Virus record (IMG/VR): IMGVR_UViG_3300024999_000201
Span: 1 to 41,581 of that record
DNA from: a virus
Direction: 5' to 3' (one strand)
Length of the DNA stretch: 41,581 bases
The notes under the pieces are model-generated. The model ran no database searches. It saw only the letters and a program-made list of their open reading frames with translations, and was not told the DNA's origin. This document shows, piece by piece, positions 31,309 to 38,758 of the stretch (position 1 is its first letter; each line of letters begins with the position of its first letter). A program made the position numbers and the translations under genes.

Positions 31309-31635
31309 TTAGTCTTCTTGGCTAAAGCGGTACACCAAGTAAAAAGACCAAGATATAAAAGTAAAAAATGCATTGACGAGGACACTTCTTATTGGAGATA
31401 AGGAGTGCGCTACAGCTCCATTTCCTGTTAAGGATAGTAGGGAGAGCAGGGCATTAATTAAAGACCCGATAGCAACGCCTGAAACCAGCATTGTAAGGAT
31501 TTTATTCATGGGGGTAGCCTCTCTTTTTATTACTTTTCTTTCTTCAATGAGTATTTTAGTCAGATAAATGGCGGGTGGGACCGCAAGGAAAGCCAAGGCA
31601 AGGTTTGTTAAGTTTAAAAGGTCTCTTATAATCAT
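31309..31635 (-). CDS. Three-helix membrane protein
   Basis: 108 residues with hydrophobic segments at about 8-28, 45-68 and 85-103, connected by short charged loops (EERKVIKREATPMNK). It lies at the end of the resolvase/95-residue-protein operon. Holin-like in size and layout, but in the replication region; alternatives are membrane anchoring of replication or a superinfection-exclusion factor. Confidence 0.55.
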   Translation of the reverse strand: MIIRDLLNLTNLALAFLAVPPAIYLTKILIEERKVIKREATPMNKILTMLVSGVAIGSLINALLSLLSLTGNGAVAHSLSPIRSVLVNAFFTFISWSFYLVYRFSQED

Positions 31636-31651
31636 ATCTTATAGCATTCTA

Positions 31652-31939
31652 TCACTTTCTTTTCCTAGTGGTAAGTACGTTTAGCACCTGGGTGGTTAGA
31701 TTAGTCTGGTTATCTATGATACCTTTCAACTGGACATTGGTTTCTGTATTTCTGTTAAAAGCATCTAAAAGCTTATCTGAGGCATCTGAAATAGCATCGT
31801 CCTTTTTTATAATATCTTCCCTGTGGTTTTTTTCTTTTTCCTTCATGTCTTTCCATACAACGGTTAAGAAGTATAGTAAAAGTCCGGTTATTCCGAGATC
31901 TAAAATGCCTTTAATATAATCAATAGTTTCCATGGACAT
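31652..31939 (-). CDS. Single-pass membrane protein with coiled coil (XhlA/BhlA-like)
   Basis: 95 residues: one N-terminal hydrophobic segment (about 9-29) followed by a long polar coiled coil (KDMKEKEKNHREDIIKKDD ... NVQLKGIIDNQTNL) and a basic end (TTRKRK). The layout resembles the XhlA/BhlA holin-associated family, in which the membrane helix is usually near one end. Overlaps the resolvase gene by 20 bases. Role in lysis is uncertain because it is far from the endolysin. Confidence 0.5.
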   Translation of the reverse strand: MSMETIDYIKGILDLGITGLLLYFLTVVWKDMKEKEKNHREDIIKKDDAISDASDKLLDAFNRNTETNVQLKGIIDNQTNLTTQVLNVLTTRKRK

Positions 31940-32381
31940 CCACTAATTTAATATAACTATCTACTAAAAGAATTGCATCAGCCTCGTCATCTATAAGGTT
32001 ATCTTTTAAGCTTATAATCTTGGCTTTTTCTATGCTTTCCTCTTTGGTTTTTATATCCTGTAGTCTTTTTAAGGTCTTATTATGTATAAAATCTACCGTA
32101 TCACACTCGGCACAGGCTTGAGAAAAGATAGCACCACCGATAAGATTTAGCATTCTAGTTACCTTACCATTTCTAACAGCCAGGGGCTCCTCTATAACAA
32201 CGATGGTAGGTTTATATTTTTTAAATATTTCGTTAAATCTGGAAACTATTTCCCTCAGTTTCACAAGGGAATACGTGCCGGGGAACTCAAGATAAAAAGA
32301 CTCCTTATAAATACCGTTCTCAAATACTGCGACTCCGCAAAAATGGGAACCGGAATCAATACCGATAGTAATACAACTCAT
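31920..32381 (-). CDS. RuvC-like Holliday junction resolvase
   Basis: Cuts four-way junctions in replicating or recombining phage DNA before packaging. 153 residues with the RNase H-like pattern: ITIGIDSGSHFCGVAV (Asp9), IVVIEEPLAVRNGK (Glu near 62) and IDDEADAILLVDSYIK (acidic pair near 130). The length equals RuvC. AGAGGGGA precedes the ATG. The C-terminus overlaps the next gene. Confidence 0.8.
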   Translation of the reverse strand: MSCITIGIDSGSHFCGVAVFENGIYKESFYLEFPGTYSLVKLREIVSRFNEIFKKYKPTIVVIEEPLAVRNGKVTRMLNLIGGAIFSQACAECDTVDFIHNKTLKRLQDIKTKEESIEKAKIISLKDNLIDDEADAILLVDSYIKLVDVHGNY

Positions 32382-32420
32382 TTGTTTCCCCTCTTTCTTT
32401 TAACTGACATCCTACACCCC

Positions 32421-32933
32421 CTAGTTTATTTTAAATAAATAATGGATACCGTCTATATCAAGTATCTCTGCTCCATATTTTACACCTAAGTACTGTGGAT
32501 CAACAATAGACTTAACCCACTCGTTCCCGGCGTTAGGCACTCCCCACGGGCTTTTACCGGGGTAGTTTTCTATACCTATAGTAGTTTTAGCCACTCGTAT
32601 CCCTTCCGACAAAGCTTGTTCCCAATTATTTAGCTGGTGAAGTATGGTTGACAGGACTGAGGTATTAAAAGCCTTATCCTTAAAAGGAAGGTCGTGAGCA
32701 TCCCACTTTATAGCTTGTAACCCCCGCTCCAGGCATTTTTGGACCAACCAGTGCGTATATTCAACTCCAATGCCCCCCTTTACTTCAGAAAGAAGGAACC
32801 CTCCATTACAGCCTATATCTACATACATAGGCTTAATAAAAGGCTTTAAAGAGTCTATAAGGGTATCATTTGCCGAAGACCAGCCCCTGTCTATTAAATT
32901 CGGATAGACGTTCTCTTGCCAATGATCTGCCAT
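32421..32933 (-). CDS. SAM-dependent methyltransferase 1
   Basis: 170 residues from ATG 32931-32933, chosen because GGGAGGA lies immediately upstream. Class I fold: motif I YVDIGCNGGFLL (about 50), acidic end of strand 2 (GVEYTH), then WDAHDLPFKDKAFN and VLSTILHQLNNWEQAL, typical of small-molecule or sugar methyltransferases. It has no DNA-methylase (N/D)PPY motif. It sits in a cluster with a deacetylase-like protein, glycosyltransferases and two other methyltransferases, so glycan methylation is the leading idea. Confidence 0.7.
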   Translation of the reverse strand: MADHWQENVYPNLIDRGWSSANDTLIDSLKPFIKPMYVDIGCNGGFLLSEVKGGIGVEYTHWLVQKCLERGLQAIKWDAHDLPFKDKAFNTSVLSTILHQLNNWEQALSEGIRVAKTTIGIENYPGKSPWGVPNAGNEWVKSIVDPQYLGVKYGAEILDIDGIHYLFKIN

Positions 32934-33481
32934 AAATCCTCCCATCTATAGCCAAACTTGTTTTTCTCTTCAAAACGCCACTCGTGGAGATAAAGCATTT
33001 TAATATCTTTTGGGATATCAAGACCGTGCTTTGGCATTCCGGGAAGGTAATCCTCTATTCTTTCCATATGCCCTAGTACCTTTAAATCGCAAAAACTGTC
33101 TGCATACTCCTCCCCCTCATTAAAAGGCAAGATAAAGTATTTTGGGTTTAATCCCCACATATTTAGTATTTCCTTAGCTGTAGCTACATCTCTGTAAGGG
33201 GGTTTATGCGAGTGCCAAAGCCCGTGTACAGCGAAGAAATCCTGCGTTCTACTCCTTAAAAACCTAACAACCTCCATATTATCAAGTAGAGTCTTCTTAC
33301 CTCCCAGAGCTACTATCTCACCGTCAGTCATGGATTTTTCTATAGCGTGGGTTTCTCCTAATGGAGTTATTGCGTGAATTATCTGAACTCCGTACCTATC
33401 ACAGCCATAACAAAATACCTTTAAATTATCAATATCCGTATCTGCCGAGACATCGTCGTTTCTGATTATTAAGCTTGACAT
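32894..33481 (-). CDS. Polysaccharide deacetylase-like protein (NodB/DUF2334 type)
   Basis: 195 residues from ATG 33479-33481 behind GGAGGG. The start SSLIIRNDDVSADTD carries the Asp pair of this superfamily; FAVHGLWHSHKPPYRD provides the His-x3-His metal site; FILPFNEGEEYADSF resembles the third conserved region. Likely a metal-dependent de-N-acetylase acting on a sugar or glycan, cytoplasmic (no signal peptide). It overlaps both methyltransferase neighbours, so the three are made together. The family is known to act on N-acetyl sugars; the substrate here is unknown. Confidence 0.6.
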   Translation of the reverse strand: MSSLIIRNDDVSADTDIDNLKVFCYGCDRYGVQIIHAITPLGETHAIEKSMTDGEIVALGGKKTLLDNMEVVRFLRSRTQDFFAVHGLWHSHKPPYRDVATAKEILNMWGLNPKYFILPFNEGEEYADSFCDLKVLGHMERIEDYLPGMPKHGLDIPKDIKMLYLHEWRFEEKNKFGYRWEDLWQIIGKRTSIRI

Positions 33482-33942
33482 ATAACCCTCCAATCCCTCA
33501 CTGGCATGTGCATAATACCCTCTTGAGTAAATTCAATGTTTTTAAACCCGGCTTTTTCTAAAAGGTCTTTCATTTCTTCTTTCTCATAAACATAGTGATG
33601 TAGAAGTATGGGGTCTATTTCCGTATCTTGGTTGCCGTAAAGACCCCAGCGACCGTGAATATCTCCGTCCAGGTACATTTTTACAGTATCTTTAAGGCTG
33701 GTAAACTCAATGGTTATAGTACCCCCTTTTCTAAGTACCCGGTGCCAATCTGATAGTATCGCCGGGAACTGCCACGCATAAAATGATTCTATAACGTGCG
33801 TTGCTATAATTTCTTCTATTTCCCCGTCACGAAAGGGTAAAGGCTCTCTTAAATCATGTGTAATATCCGCGCCTTCGCAGAGATCTACATTTAAAAAACC
33901 CTCTACCGGAAGATGCCCCCCTCCAAGGTTAAGACTTAGCAT
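33469..33942 (-). CDS. SAM-dependent methyltransferase 2
   Basis: 157 residues starting at ATG 33940-33942 (MLSLNLGGGHLPVEGFLNVD) behind AAGGAG. The LNLGGG ... GFLNVDLCEGADITHDL pattern, then ATHVIESFYAW and HRVLRKGGTITIEF, is the form common to methyltransferases in polysaccharide-synthesis loci. Slightly short. Overlaps the glycosyltransferase upstream and the deacetylase-like gene downstream. Confidence 0.7.
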   Translation of the reverse strand: MLSLNLGGGHLPVEGFLNVDLCEGADITHDLREPLPFRDGEIEEIIATHVIESFYAWQFPAILSDWHRVLRKGGTITIEFTSLKDTVKMYLDGDIHGRWGLYGNQDTEIDPILLHHYVYEKEEMKDLLEKAGFKNIEFTQEGIMHMPVRDWRVICQA

Positions 33943-34732
33943 AGACAATCTCCTTATATAAATCAGTAATCCCTTTACAAAACCCTTCCCACGTAAAATG
34001 AGCTACTTGGGGGGCGGTGTAAAATCTCTTTATTTCTGTTGTGATGCTTTCCACATTCCGTTCACATGTATGCAATGTTAAATATTTTGCTACCCCCACA
34101 CCTGTGGTAAGAAGCGGTTTATTTATTGCGGCACATTCCATAGCTATGGTATTAGCCCCCTCATCTTGTGAGGCAACTACCATAAGATCTACAGAATCAT
34201 AGAACTTTTGCATATCCGTAACTCCCAGCTCTCCCCCGGCTACCTCAAGCTTTATCCCTAATTTATCACAGGCTTCTTTAACTAGGTAGTATCCTTTATA
34301 GATTCTGCTTTCTTCTGAGTTATTCTGAAACGCCATACCTACCGTGAATCCTTCTTTTACTTTAAGGTTTTCAAAGAACAACCCGTCCGAAATGCAAGTA
34401 GCATCGGTAAATATTGACAACTGCTTGGGATTTATAACATGGGTATTTATACCGTTGTCTCTAAGGAACGGGGGGATCCAGTCAGGAAACCTAAAACTTC
34501 TTATAGACACTAAAACAGGCACTTTACTCCCTGTAATAAGTCTCTGATAGGGATAAATGTCCCAGTTATTGAAATGAATCAGGTCGTAACCTTGCGGGAA
34601 TTGTGCGGGAATTGGGTCCTTATAACTTGCTATATCAATATCTACTCCATATTTCCCGCATATTTCCCGCATCTTTTTGGAAATACGATCCACTATCCAA
34701 CCTTGCCCGTCTGAGTATAATAGTACTTTCAT
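33929..34732 (-). CDS. Glycosyltransferase, GT4-like
   Basis: 267 residues, short for a GT-B enzyme. N-terminus MKVLLYSDGQGWIVDRISKKM and HFNNWDIYPYQRL; C-terminal donor site FYDSVDLMVVASQDEGANTIAMECAAINKPLLTTG, with the Glu-x7-Glu pattern (EGANTIAME). Transfers a hexose or similar to an unknown acceptor. It begins right at the stop of the zinc-ribbon gene. It belongs with the methyltransferases and deacetylase-like gene in one operon. Confidence 0.78.
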   Translation of the reverse strand: MKVLLYSDGQGWIVDRISKKMREICGKYGVDIDIASYKDPIPAQFPQGYDLIHFNNWDIYPYQRLITGSKVPVLVSIRSFRFPDWIPPFLRDNGINTHVINPKQLSIFTDATCISDGLFFENLKVKEGFTVGMAFQNNSEESRIYKGYYLVKEACDKLGIKLEVAGGELGVTDMQKFYDSVDLMVVASQDEGANTIAMECAAINKPLLTTGVGVAKYLTLHTCERNVESITTEIKRFYTAPQVAHFTWEGFCKGITDLYKEIVYAKS

Positions 34733-34941
34733 TACTTTTTCCTTAAATGGTTAAAATTAAATACTTCCGTAACAGTCTGCCTTTTCCCACAAACATCGCA
34801 TTTAGATATACGCCAGACCGGGAGTTTTCTTAACTCGGCGTTTGCAATGTTATCTAAAGAATCCCCATATTTAATACCACAGTCGTAGCAAACCCAGGCA
34901 GCCTTTTGTAAGACCTCTTCTGTTATTTTTACTCTCCTCAT
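34732..34941 (-). CDS. Small zinc-ribbon protein
   Basis: 69 residues with VCYDCGIKYG and SKCDVCGKRQTV, two CxxC knuckles, basic at both ends (MRRVKITEE, NFNHLRKK). AGGAGG precedes the ATG inside the upstream small gene. Probably nucleic-acid or protein binding; common as small phage proteins of unknown function. Confidence 0.65.
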   Translation of the reverse strand: MRRVKITEEVLQKAAWVCYDCGIKYGDSLDNIANAELRKLPVWRISKCDVCGKRQTVTEVFNFNHLRKK

Positions 34942-35078
34942 TCTAACTTCCTCCTAATGTCCATTATACTAATCAAGGTTAGGATAAGTAACATACCGTG
35001 GAAATCTTTGCTTATAACAGTCACTATAAGTAGCACAAAAAGCAAAACTTCCTGAATTAATATTATCGCTAATTTCAT
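34938..35078 (-). CDS. 46-residue membrane peptide
   Basis: ATG at 35076-35078 overlaps the preceding gene's TGA and the TGA overlaps the next ATG. The product starts MKLAIILIQEVLLFVLLIVTV, one transmembrane helix, then a second hydrophobic stretch (MLLILTLISIM) and a basic end. No strong ribosome site of its own; coupling is likely. Its 3' end holds the AGGAGG of the next gene. Confidence 0.5.
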   Translation of the reverse strand: MKLAIILIQEVLLFVLLIVTVISKDFHGMLLILTLISIMDIRRKLE

Positions 35079-35776
35079 TTTAAATGCGGGAAATAAGCAA
35101 ACTCCTTGCTTCCTTCAAACTTTGGGTTTCTGTCCGGACCTTGGACAAAACCATCGAAATAATTACAAATTAGATCATAAGCCCTCATACAGTAGTCAAC
35201 GCTTAGTTGGTCACGTTTACTGCCTTTACATATTTCATCCCACCACATCTCGTTAAAAGCAGCTACTTCAGGCGTGTGTCTTCTTAAAATAACCGTACAG
35301 GCGGTAAGTCCGAAGTGTTCGGGAAAGAAATTATCCCGATATCTCTGCATCTGTGCATCTATAATAGCCGGGTCATCGAGCTTTAGTTTTTTACACACCT
35401 CAGCTTCTTCGTAGGCGGAATCCCTTAAGGGGTGTTTGAACATACAAAGGTCATCTTCCTGCAGATATTTTTTTATAAGGTTGTCTATTTTAACCAGGGG
35501 TATAACATTTCCATCTATCCAAAGGCTATAAGGTGCGTTTGGAAAGACTTTATGAGCCATTGCCTTGTAGTATTTAGCACGTCTTACCGGGTCTTTTATC
35601 TGCATCACTTCTTTACTCATGAGAAAGGGGTTCCAAGCCCACCTAGCTTCTTTTCTGACACTGCTATCATCGTAGAACAAATAAAAAGAATCATTGTTGC
35701 CACGGATATTGCTATTAAACTTTAAAGGCGCATCTTTTCCTCCGGCTATTGCCGTATAAATGTAATTATTACCCAT
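35075..35776 (-). CDS. Glycosyltransferase-like protein, DUF616 type
   Basis: 233 residues. RRAKYYKAMAHKVFPNAPYSLWIDGNV, then LCMFKHPLRDSAYEEAEVC and RRYDQLSVDYC-like end regions (here KRDQLSVDYCMRAYD) are the hallmarks of the DUF616 family of putative glycosyltransferases, with the WIDGN motif as metal/donor site. The start MGNNYIYTAIAGGKD is typical. Acceptor unknown. It is the third glycosyltransferase of this phage. Confidence 0.72.
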   Translation of the reverse strand: MGNNYIYTAIAGGKDAPLKFNSNIRGNNDSFYLFYDDSSVRKEARWAWNPFLMSKEVMQIKDPVRRAKYYKAMAHKVFPNAPYSLWIDGNVIPLVKIDNLIKKYLQEDDLCMFKHPLRDSAYEEAEVCKKLKLDDPAIIDAQMQRYRDNFFPEHFGLTACTVILRRHTPEVAAFNEMWWDEICKGSKRDQLSVDYCMRAYDLICNYFDGFVQGPDRNPKFEGSKEFAYFPHLK

Positions 35777-35972
35777 TTATTTCCAAAGTCCCTTCGTTAA
35801 GCAGTCCCGCTAAATCCTCGGAAAAACTACTCATTACAATAAAATTAGTAAGAACCCCCACTACCATAGCTTTTTTATTCTTGTCTCCCTTAGACTCTTT
35901 CTCAGCGTACTCAATCATACTTTCCTTAAATACTTCTTTAATCTTTTCTTCCAGTTTTATAGTTTCTTCCAT
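35769..35972 (-). CDS. Hypothetical 67-residue protein
   Basis: Acidic helical N-terminus (MEETIKLEEKIKEVFKES), then a short hydrophobic segment VVGVLTNFIVMSSF. GGAGGA lies before the ATG. It overlaps the DUF616 gene start. Not recognised. Confidence 0.6.
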   Translation of the reverse strand: MEETIKLEEKIKEVFKESMIEYAEKESKGDKNKKAMVVGVLTNFIVMSSFSEDLAGLLNEGTLEING

Positions 35973-35973
35973 A

Positions 35974-36555
35974 CTAATCCTCCAAAGAAATTACTACAGC
36001 AAAGCCGTTCTCTGCCTTATCGTCCCTATCTAAGTAGTCTATAACCTTGAAATCAAGATGCCTACAAAGTGCTAAAAATGCCTCTGTATCCCATACCGAC
36101 CAATGTCCCAGGGGAAATTTAAAACTAGACATTGTTATCTTCCCGGAGTGTCTGTCTTCTAGTTCTTGTATAGTAGTAATAGGTCTTCCTCTATCCGGGG
36201 TTCTGTCGACGTGCGGTGCTATTATAAAAATATACTTCCTTGCTACCCTTTTCCATTCATACAACGCAGCGAGGGGATCCCAGAAATGCTCTATAACATG
36301 TGAGCTTACCACAAAGTCGTAAGACTTATCCGGGAAAGGTAGGCTGTCTCCGGGTGCTACTACATCTACCTTTATTGGCTCTACGTTCGTCCCCTTGAGC
36401 ATTTCAAGCTCAATAAGCTTATATTCCTCATCTCTGCTATCTGTTATGTCTACGTTGATTGTATCGAGTCCAAAGGGGTTATGGTTAGCCCCACCTATTT
36501 CAATACCTTTTAGACCGTCTAAGTATTTATGGGCAAGCACCGATTCCGGGAACAT
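35974..36555 (-). CDS. SAM-dependent methyltransferase 3
   Basis: 193 residues. GLKGIEIGGANHNPFG is an unusual motif I (Gly-Gly-Ala), followed by IDTINVDITD-like strand 2 (LDTINVDITDSRD), DSLPFPDKSYDFVVSSHVIEHF and EWKRVARKYIFIIAPH, a type II methyltransferase-11-like pattern often linked with glycosyltransferases. The start overlaps the upstream small membrane gene in a TAATG. Probably acts on the same substrate pathway as the neighbouring genes. Confidence 0.7.
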   Translation of the reverse strand: MFPESVLAHKYLDGLKGIEIGGANHNPFGLDTINVDITDSRDEEYKLIELEMLKGTNVEPIKVDVVAPGDSLPFPDKSYDFVVSSHVIEHFWDPLAALYEWKRVARKYIFIIAPHVDRTPDRGRPITTIQELEDRHSGKITMSSFKFPLGHWSVWDTEAFLALCRHLDFKVIDYLDRDDKAENGFAVVISLED

Positions 36556-36689
36556 TATTTAAAAGTGCCTTTAAAATAATCAGATAACCACGCTACAATC
36601 AGGTAAGCAATAAGAAGTAGAGACCCCGCTATTCCGGTTGTTAAAACGAATAAAAATAATATTAATACAACGTACATTAGTGTTTCCAT
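36555..36689 (-). CDS. 44-residue membrane peptide
   Basis: ATG 36687-36689 behind AAGGAGG; TAA at 36555-36557 within TAATG of the next gene. Starts METLMYVVLILFLFVLTTG, nearly all hydrophobic with one long or two short helices, then a charged tail (DYFKGTFK). Small phage membrane protein of unknown role, paired with the next gene upstream. Confidence 0.6.
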   Translation of the reverse strand: METLMYVVLILFLFVLTTGIAGSLLLIAYLIVAWLSDYFKGTFK

Positions 36690-36844
36690 TAGACCTCCTT
36701 GCAGGTAGTTTGGGCTATAAGTATGCATAAAGCTAAAATAGTTACCACGTGAAACCCAACAAGATTACTAGTAAGCATAAACATAAAAAAAAGAGCAAGA
36801 CCTGTTAAAATTATAGTAAGCATCGTTTTTATATTTTCACTCAT
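36689..36844 (-). CDS. 51-residue two-helix membrane peptide
   Basis: ATG 36842-36844; TAA overlaps the following ATG (TAATG). Starts MSENIKTMLTIILTGLALFF; second hydrophobic segment FHVVTILALCILIAQ. The last codons (CKEV) are the AAGGAGG ribosome site of the 44-residue gene. Function unknown. Confidence 0.55.
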   Translation of the reverse strand: MSENIKTMLTIILTGLALFFMFMLTSNLVGFHVVTILALCILIAQTTCKEV

Positions 36845-37121
36845 ACTTTTTTACCTCCGCAAATTTTATAGGGAAGTACCATTGAGTCTCCTGACCTACA
36901 GCCTTTTCCCTTCCAAATTTAATAACATCCTCGCTTTTAAACGTCCAGATCTCCTTTTTTCTTTGGTCTACAAATATCATAACAGGTATCCGGTTGTTTT
37001 TGATTTTAGTTATCACGTGAGTCTGCACCGAAAGCTCCTTTGTCATCCACAAAACAGCCTTAGAGAAGTTCACAAACTTGGTATAGTCTTCCCGATGGAA
37101 GTGACCTACGTTTATTGACAT
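36837..37121 (-). CDS. Hypothetical 94-residue protein
   Basis: Beta-rich small protein beginning MSINVGHFHREDYTKFVNF, with RIPVMIFVDQRKKEIWTFKSEDV in the middle. No family recognised. Overlaps its upstream neighbour by 10 bases and the 51-residue membrane gene downstream by eight. Confidence 0.65.
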   Translation of the reverse strand: MSINVGHFHREDYTKFVNFSKAVLWMTKELSVQTHVITKIKNNRIPVMIFVDQRKKEIWTFKSEDVIKFGREKAVGQETQWYFPIKFAEVKKYE

Positions 37122-37393
37122 AGCGTGACCTCCAGGCTTTCAACTTTCATGTGTTTGAACTTCAGATTATCTTTAACCACTTTTCTTATGTGATTTTTAA
37201 GCTTTTCTATCTCTTTGTCGGGGAGTTCTTTTTCAGACTCCGTGGAAATCGTCATAATCTGTATCGGCTCTTTATTCTTCAAAGAGATCTTGTGACCGGG
37301 GAGCCCAAACTCCGATAGGAGGTTATTTATCTCTTGTAGAGGACCTCCTGAGTAGGTAACTATTCCCTTCACAACGAACTTATAATTAAACAT
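37112..37393 (-). CDS. Hypothetical 93-residue protein, short-leader message
   Basis: ATG 37391-37393 (MFNYKFVVKGIVTYSGGP). Looks like a ferredoxin-type alpha/beta protein (KISLKNKEPIQIMTISTESEKEL then EIEKLKNHIRKVV). No ribosome site precedes it; the promoter at 37407-37434 predicts a transcript start only about seven bases upstream, so translation may be leaderless. First gene of the operon running left through the methyltransferase/glycosyltransferase cluster. Confidence 0.6.
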   Translation of the reverse strand: MFNYKFVVKGIVTYSGGPLQEINNLLSEFGLPGHKISLKNKEPIQIMTISTESEKELPDKEIEKLKNHIRKVVKDNLKFKHMKVESLEVTLCQ

Positions 37394-37406
37394 TTCCAAT
37401 GAGAAT

Positions 37407-37434
37407 ATTTTATTACATTATACATATCTGTCAA
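37407..37434 (-). promoter_or_regulatory. Promoter of the glycan-gene operon
   Basis: Minus strand TTGACA (37429-37434), 16-base spacer, TAAAAT (37407-37412). The CTTGACAGATATGTAT context matches the early promoter at 5046-5074. Confidence 0.65.
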
Positions 37435-37454
37435 GGGGTATGTTACAGAAATGC

Positions 37455-37479
37455 CCCCATTATTTGCAGTCTAATGGGG
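37455..37479 (-). terminator. Hairpin between the phosphoesterase gene and the next operon
   Basis: CCCCATTA (37455-37462) and TAATGGGG (37472-37479), 9-base loop, in the 96-base gap. On the minus strand the hairpin is followed by GCATTTCTG, only a weak U-run, so termination efficiency is uncertain. It precedes the promoter at 37407-37434. Confidence 0.5.
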
Positions 37480-37489
37480 ACAGGGGCGG

Positions 37490-38299
37490 TCATACTGAGC
37501 AATGAATGTCCCAATGTTCTCCAGATAAAGTGATGTTCGCTATACCCGTTTCAATTGGAAACATGTTCTTCTTCTGTGCGTAAGACCCCTCGTATTCCAG
37601 GAAACTCCCGGTCAGAACGAAATACTTTTCGCACGTAGCTACTGTGCGGTTTCGAAGATCGATGGAACGACGGGGGACTTTTATAGACAACAATTCGTGG
37701 GTGTGCCCGTATAAATATAAATCCGCGTCTGTGTGCTGTGCAGTTCTCATTGCAGCCGTCAGCTTTGTGTGAGGATACCAGGCGTTTGAGGAACCGTGTT
37801 GCGCATGGACAATGTAATTGTTTTTGCGCACTTTCAGTTTCAAAAATGCCGAGTAACCCCCGAATGGAACCTTAAGCATGTTGGCTAAAATCTTGGAAAC
37901 ACGAATACCCGAATCTTTCCAGATGCGTTCTTCATGGTTACCTTCCAAGACAACTAAAATCTTATTCCGGATGGGGAGTAAAACTTCGTACAAGACATCA
38001 AGCTGTACCTGCGGGCTCCCGGTCTGTTCAACCCAACCGGCTCCCACGGAGTTTTTGCTTGCTGCCTCCATTAGATCACCCATGAGTACCACGTAGCAAT
38101 CGGTCCGTTGAATAAACGCTATGGTTTTTTCAAACTTTCCGATATTACAGGTAGGTGCACCGAGATGCGCATCGCCGACCGGGACTAAAAGCAGGCTGCG
38201 AGCGTCGAAATCTCTTGAAACGGACCCCACTTCTCCTGTAGAAGATCCCCGAAAAATGTTTAACAGATTCGGTTCCTTTTCTTTGGTTTTTACTGTCAT
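37490..38299 (-). CDS. Calcineurin-like metallophosphoesterase
   Basis: Two-metal phosphoesterase, 269 residues from ATG 38297-38299 behind AAGGAG. Motifs in order: VGDAHLG (42-46), MGDLMEA (73-79), EGNHEERI (119-126), VHAQHG (about 164-169) and YGHTHEL (197-203), complete for the family. Substrate not evident; phage relatives act on nucleic acids, cyclic or nucleotide phosphates. Its DNA has more CG-rich codons than the flanking genes, and it lies with two small genes in a unit with its own promoter and flanking terminators, as in a mobile moron. Confidence 0.85.
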   Translation of the reverse strand: MTVKTKEKEPNLLNIFRGSSTGEVGSVSRDFDARSLLLVPVGDAHLGAPTCNIGKFEKTIAFIQRTDCYVVLMGDLMEAASKNSVGAGWVEQTGSPQVQLDVLYEVLLPIRNKILVVLEGNHEERIWKDSGIRVSKILANMLKVPFGGYSAFLKLKVRKNNYIVHAQHGSSNAWYPHTKLTAAMRTAQHTDADLYLYGHTHELLSIKVPRRSIDLRNRTVATCEKYFVLTGSFLEYEGSYAQKKNMFPIETGIANITLSGEHWDIHCSV

Positions 38300-38301
38300 T
38301 G

Positions 38302-38496
38302 TTAGCTCCTTGTATCTAGGACTCTCACCTTCATACCCCCGATTAAAGCCCACTCATTGCACTCTTCTTTATCCAGAGTGAACTCAAGGGCTTGTTCGTA
38401 GGCATCACAATAATCCCGCCCCGTAAAAGTTATTACGATAGGGATTCTTCTTCCCAAACAGTCCTCAAAAACAAGCATCACTTCTATGGTAAGCAT
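38302..38496 (-). CDS. Hypothetical 64-residue protein in the HNH/phosphoesterase unit
   Basis: Starts MLTIEVMLVFEDCLGRRIP behind GGAGGAG. Alpha/beta, ending GGMKVRVLDTRS. Two bases upstream of the phosphoesterase start. Not recognised. Confidence 0.6.
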   Translation of the reverse strand: MLTIEVMLVFEDCLGRRIPIVITFTGRDYCDAYEQALEFTLDKEECNEWALIGGMKVRVLDTRS

Positions 38497-38497
38497 T

Positions 38498-38740
38498 TCA
38501 ACGTCTCCTCCTCCCTTTCTTATGTCTCTTGGAAGAACCTGGGTAACATTTGTGGTATGCCCGATGACAGCGGGTACACCACGTTATCAGGTTCTCAACG
38601 GTATATGCACCACCCCTACAGCGGAAAATTTTGTGATGCATAGTAAGCGGATTGGCTTTGGAGTCAACGCAGTTACACTTCTGACACCTGTAGCCGTCCC
38701 GCTCAAGTACAATATTTCGTACGGACGATCTCGGACACAA
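38498..38740 (-). CDS. HNH endonuclease
   Basis: 80 residues. The TTG start at 38738-38740 is set by a very strong ribosome site, GGAGGTGAT, six bases upstream. Motifs: YRCQKCN, NPLTMHHKIFRCRGG (the HH of HNH), NLITWCTRCHRAYHK (N ... CxxCH), a complete small HNH with a structural zinc site. Very basic tail. May be a free-standing homing endonuclease or a packaging-associated nicking enzyme; packaging HNH genes are normally beside terminase, which this is not. Confidence 0.82.
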   Translation of the reverse strand: MCPRSSVRNIVLERDGYRCQKCNCVDSKANPLTMHHKIFRCRGGAYTVENLITWCTRCHRAYHKCYPGSSKRHKKGRRRR

Positions 38741-38758
38741 GTATCACCTCCCAAAACG

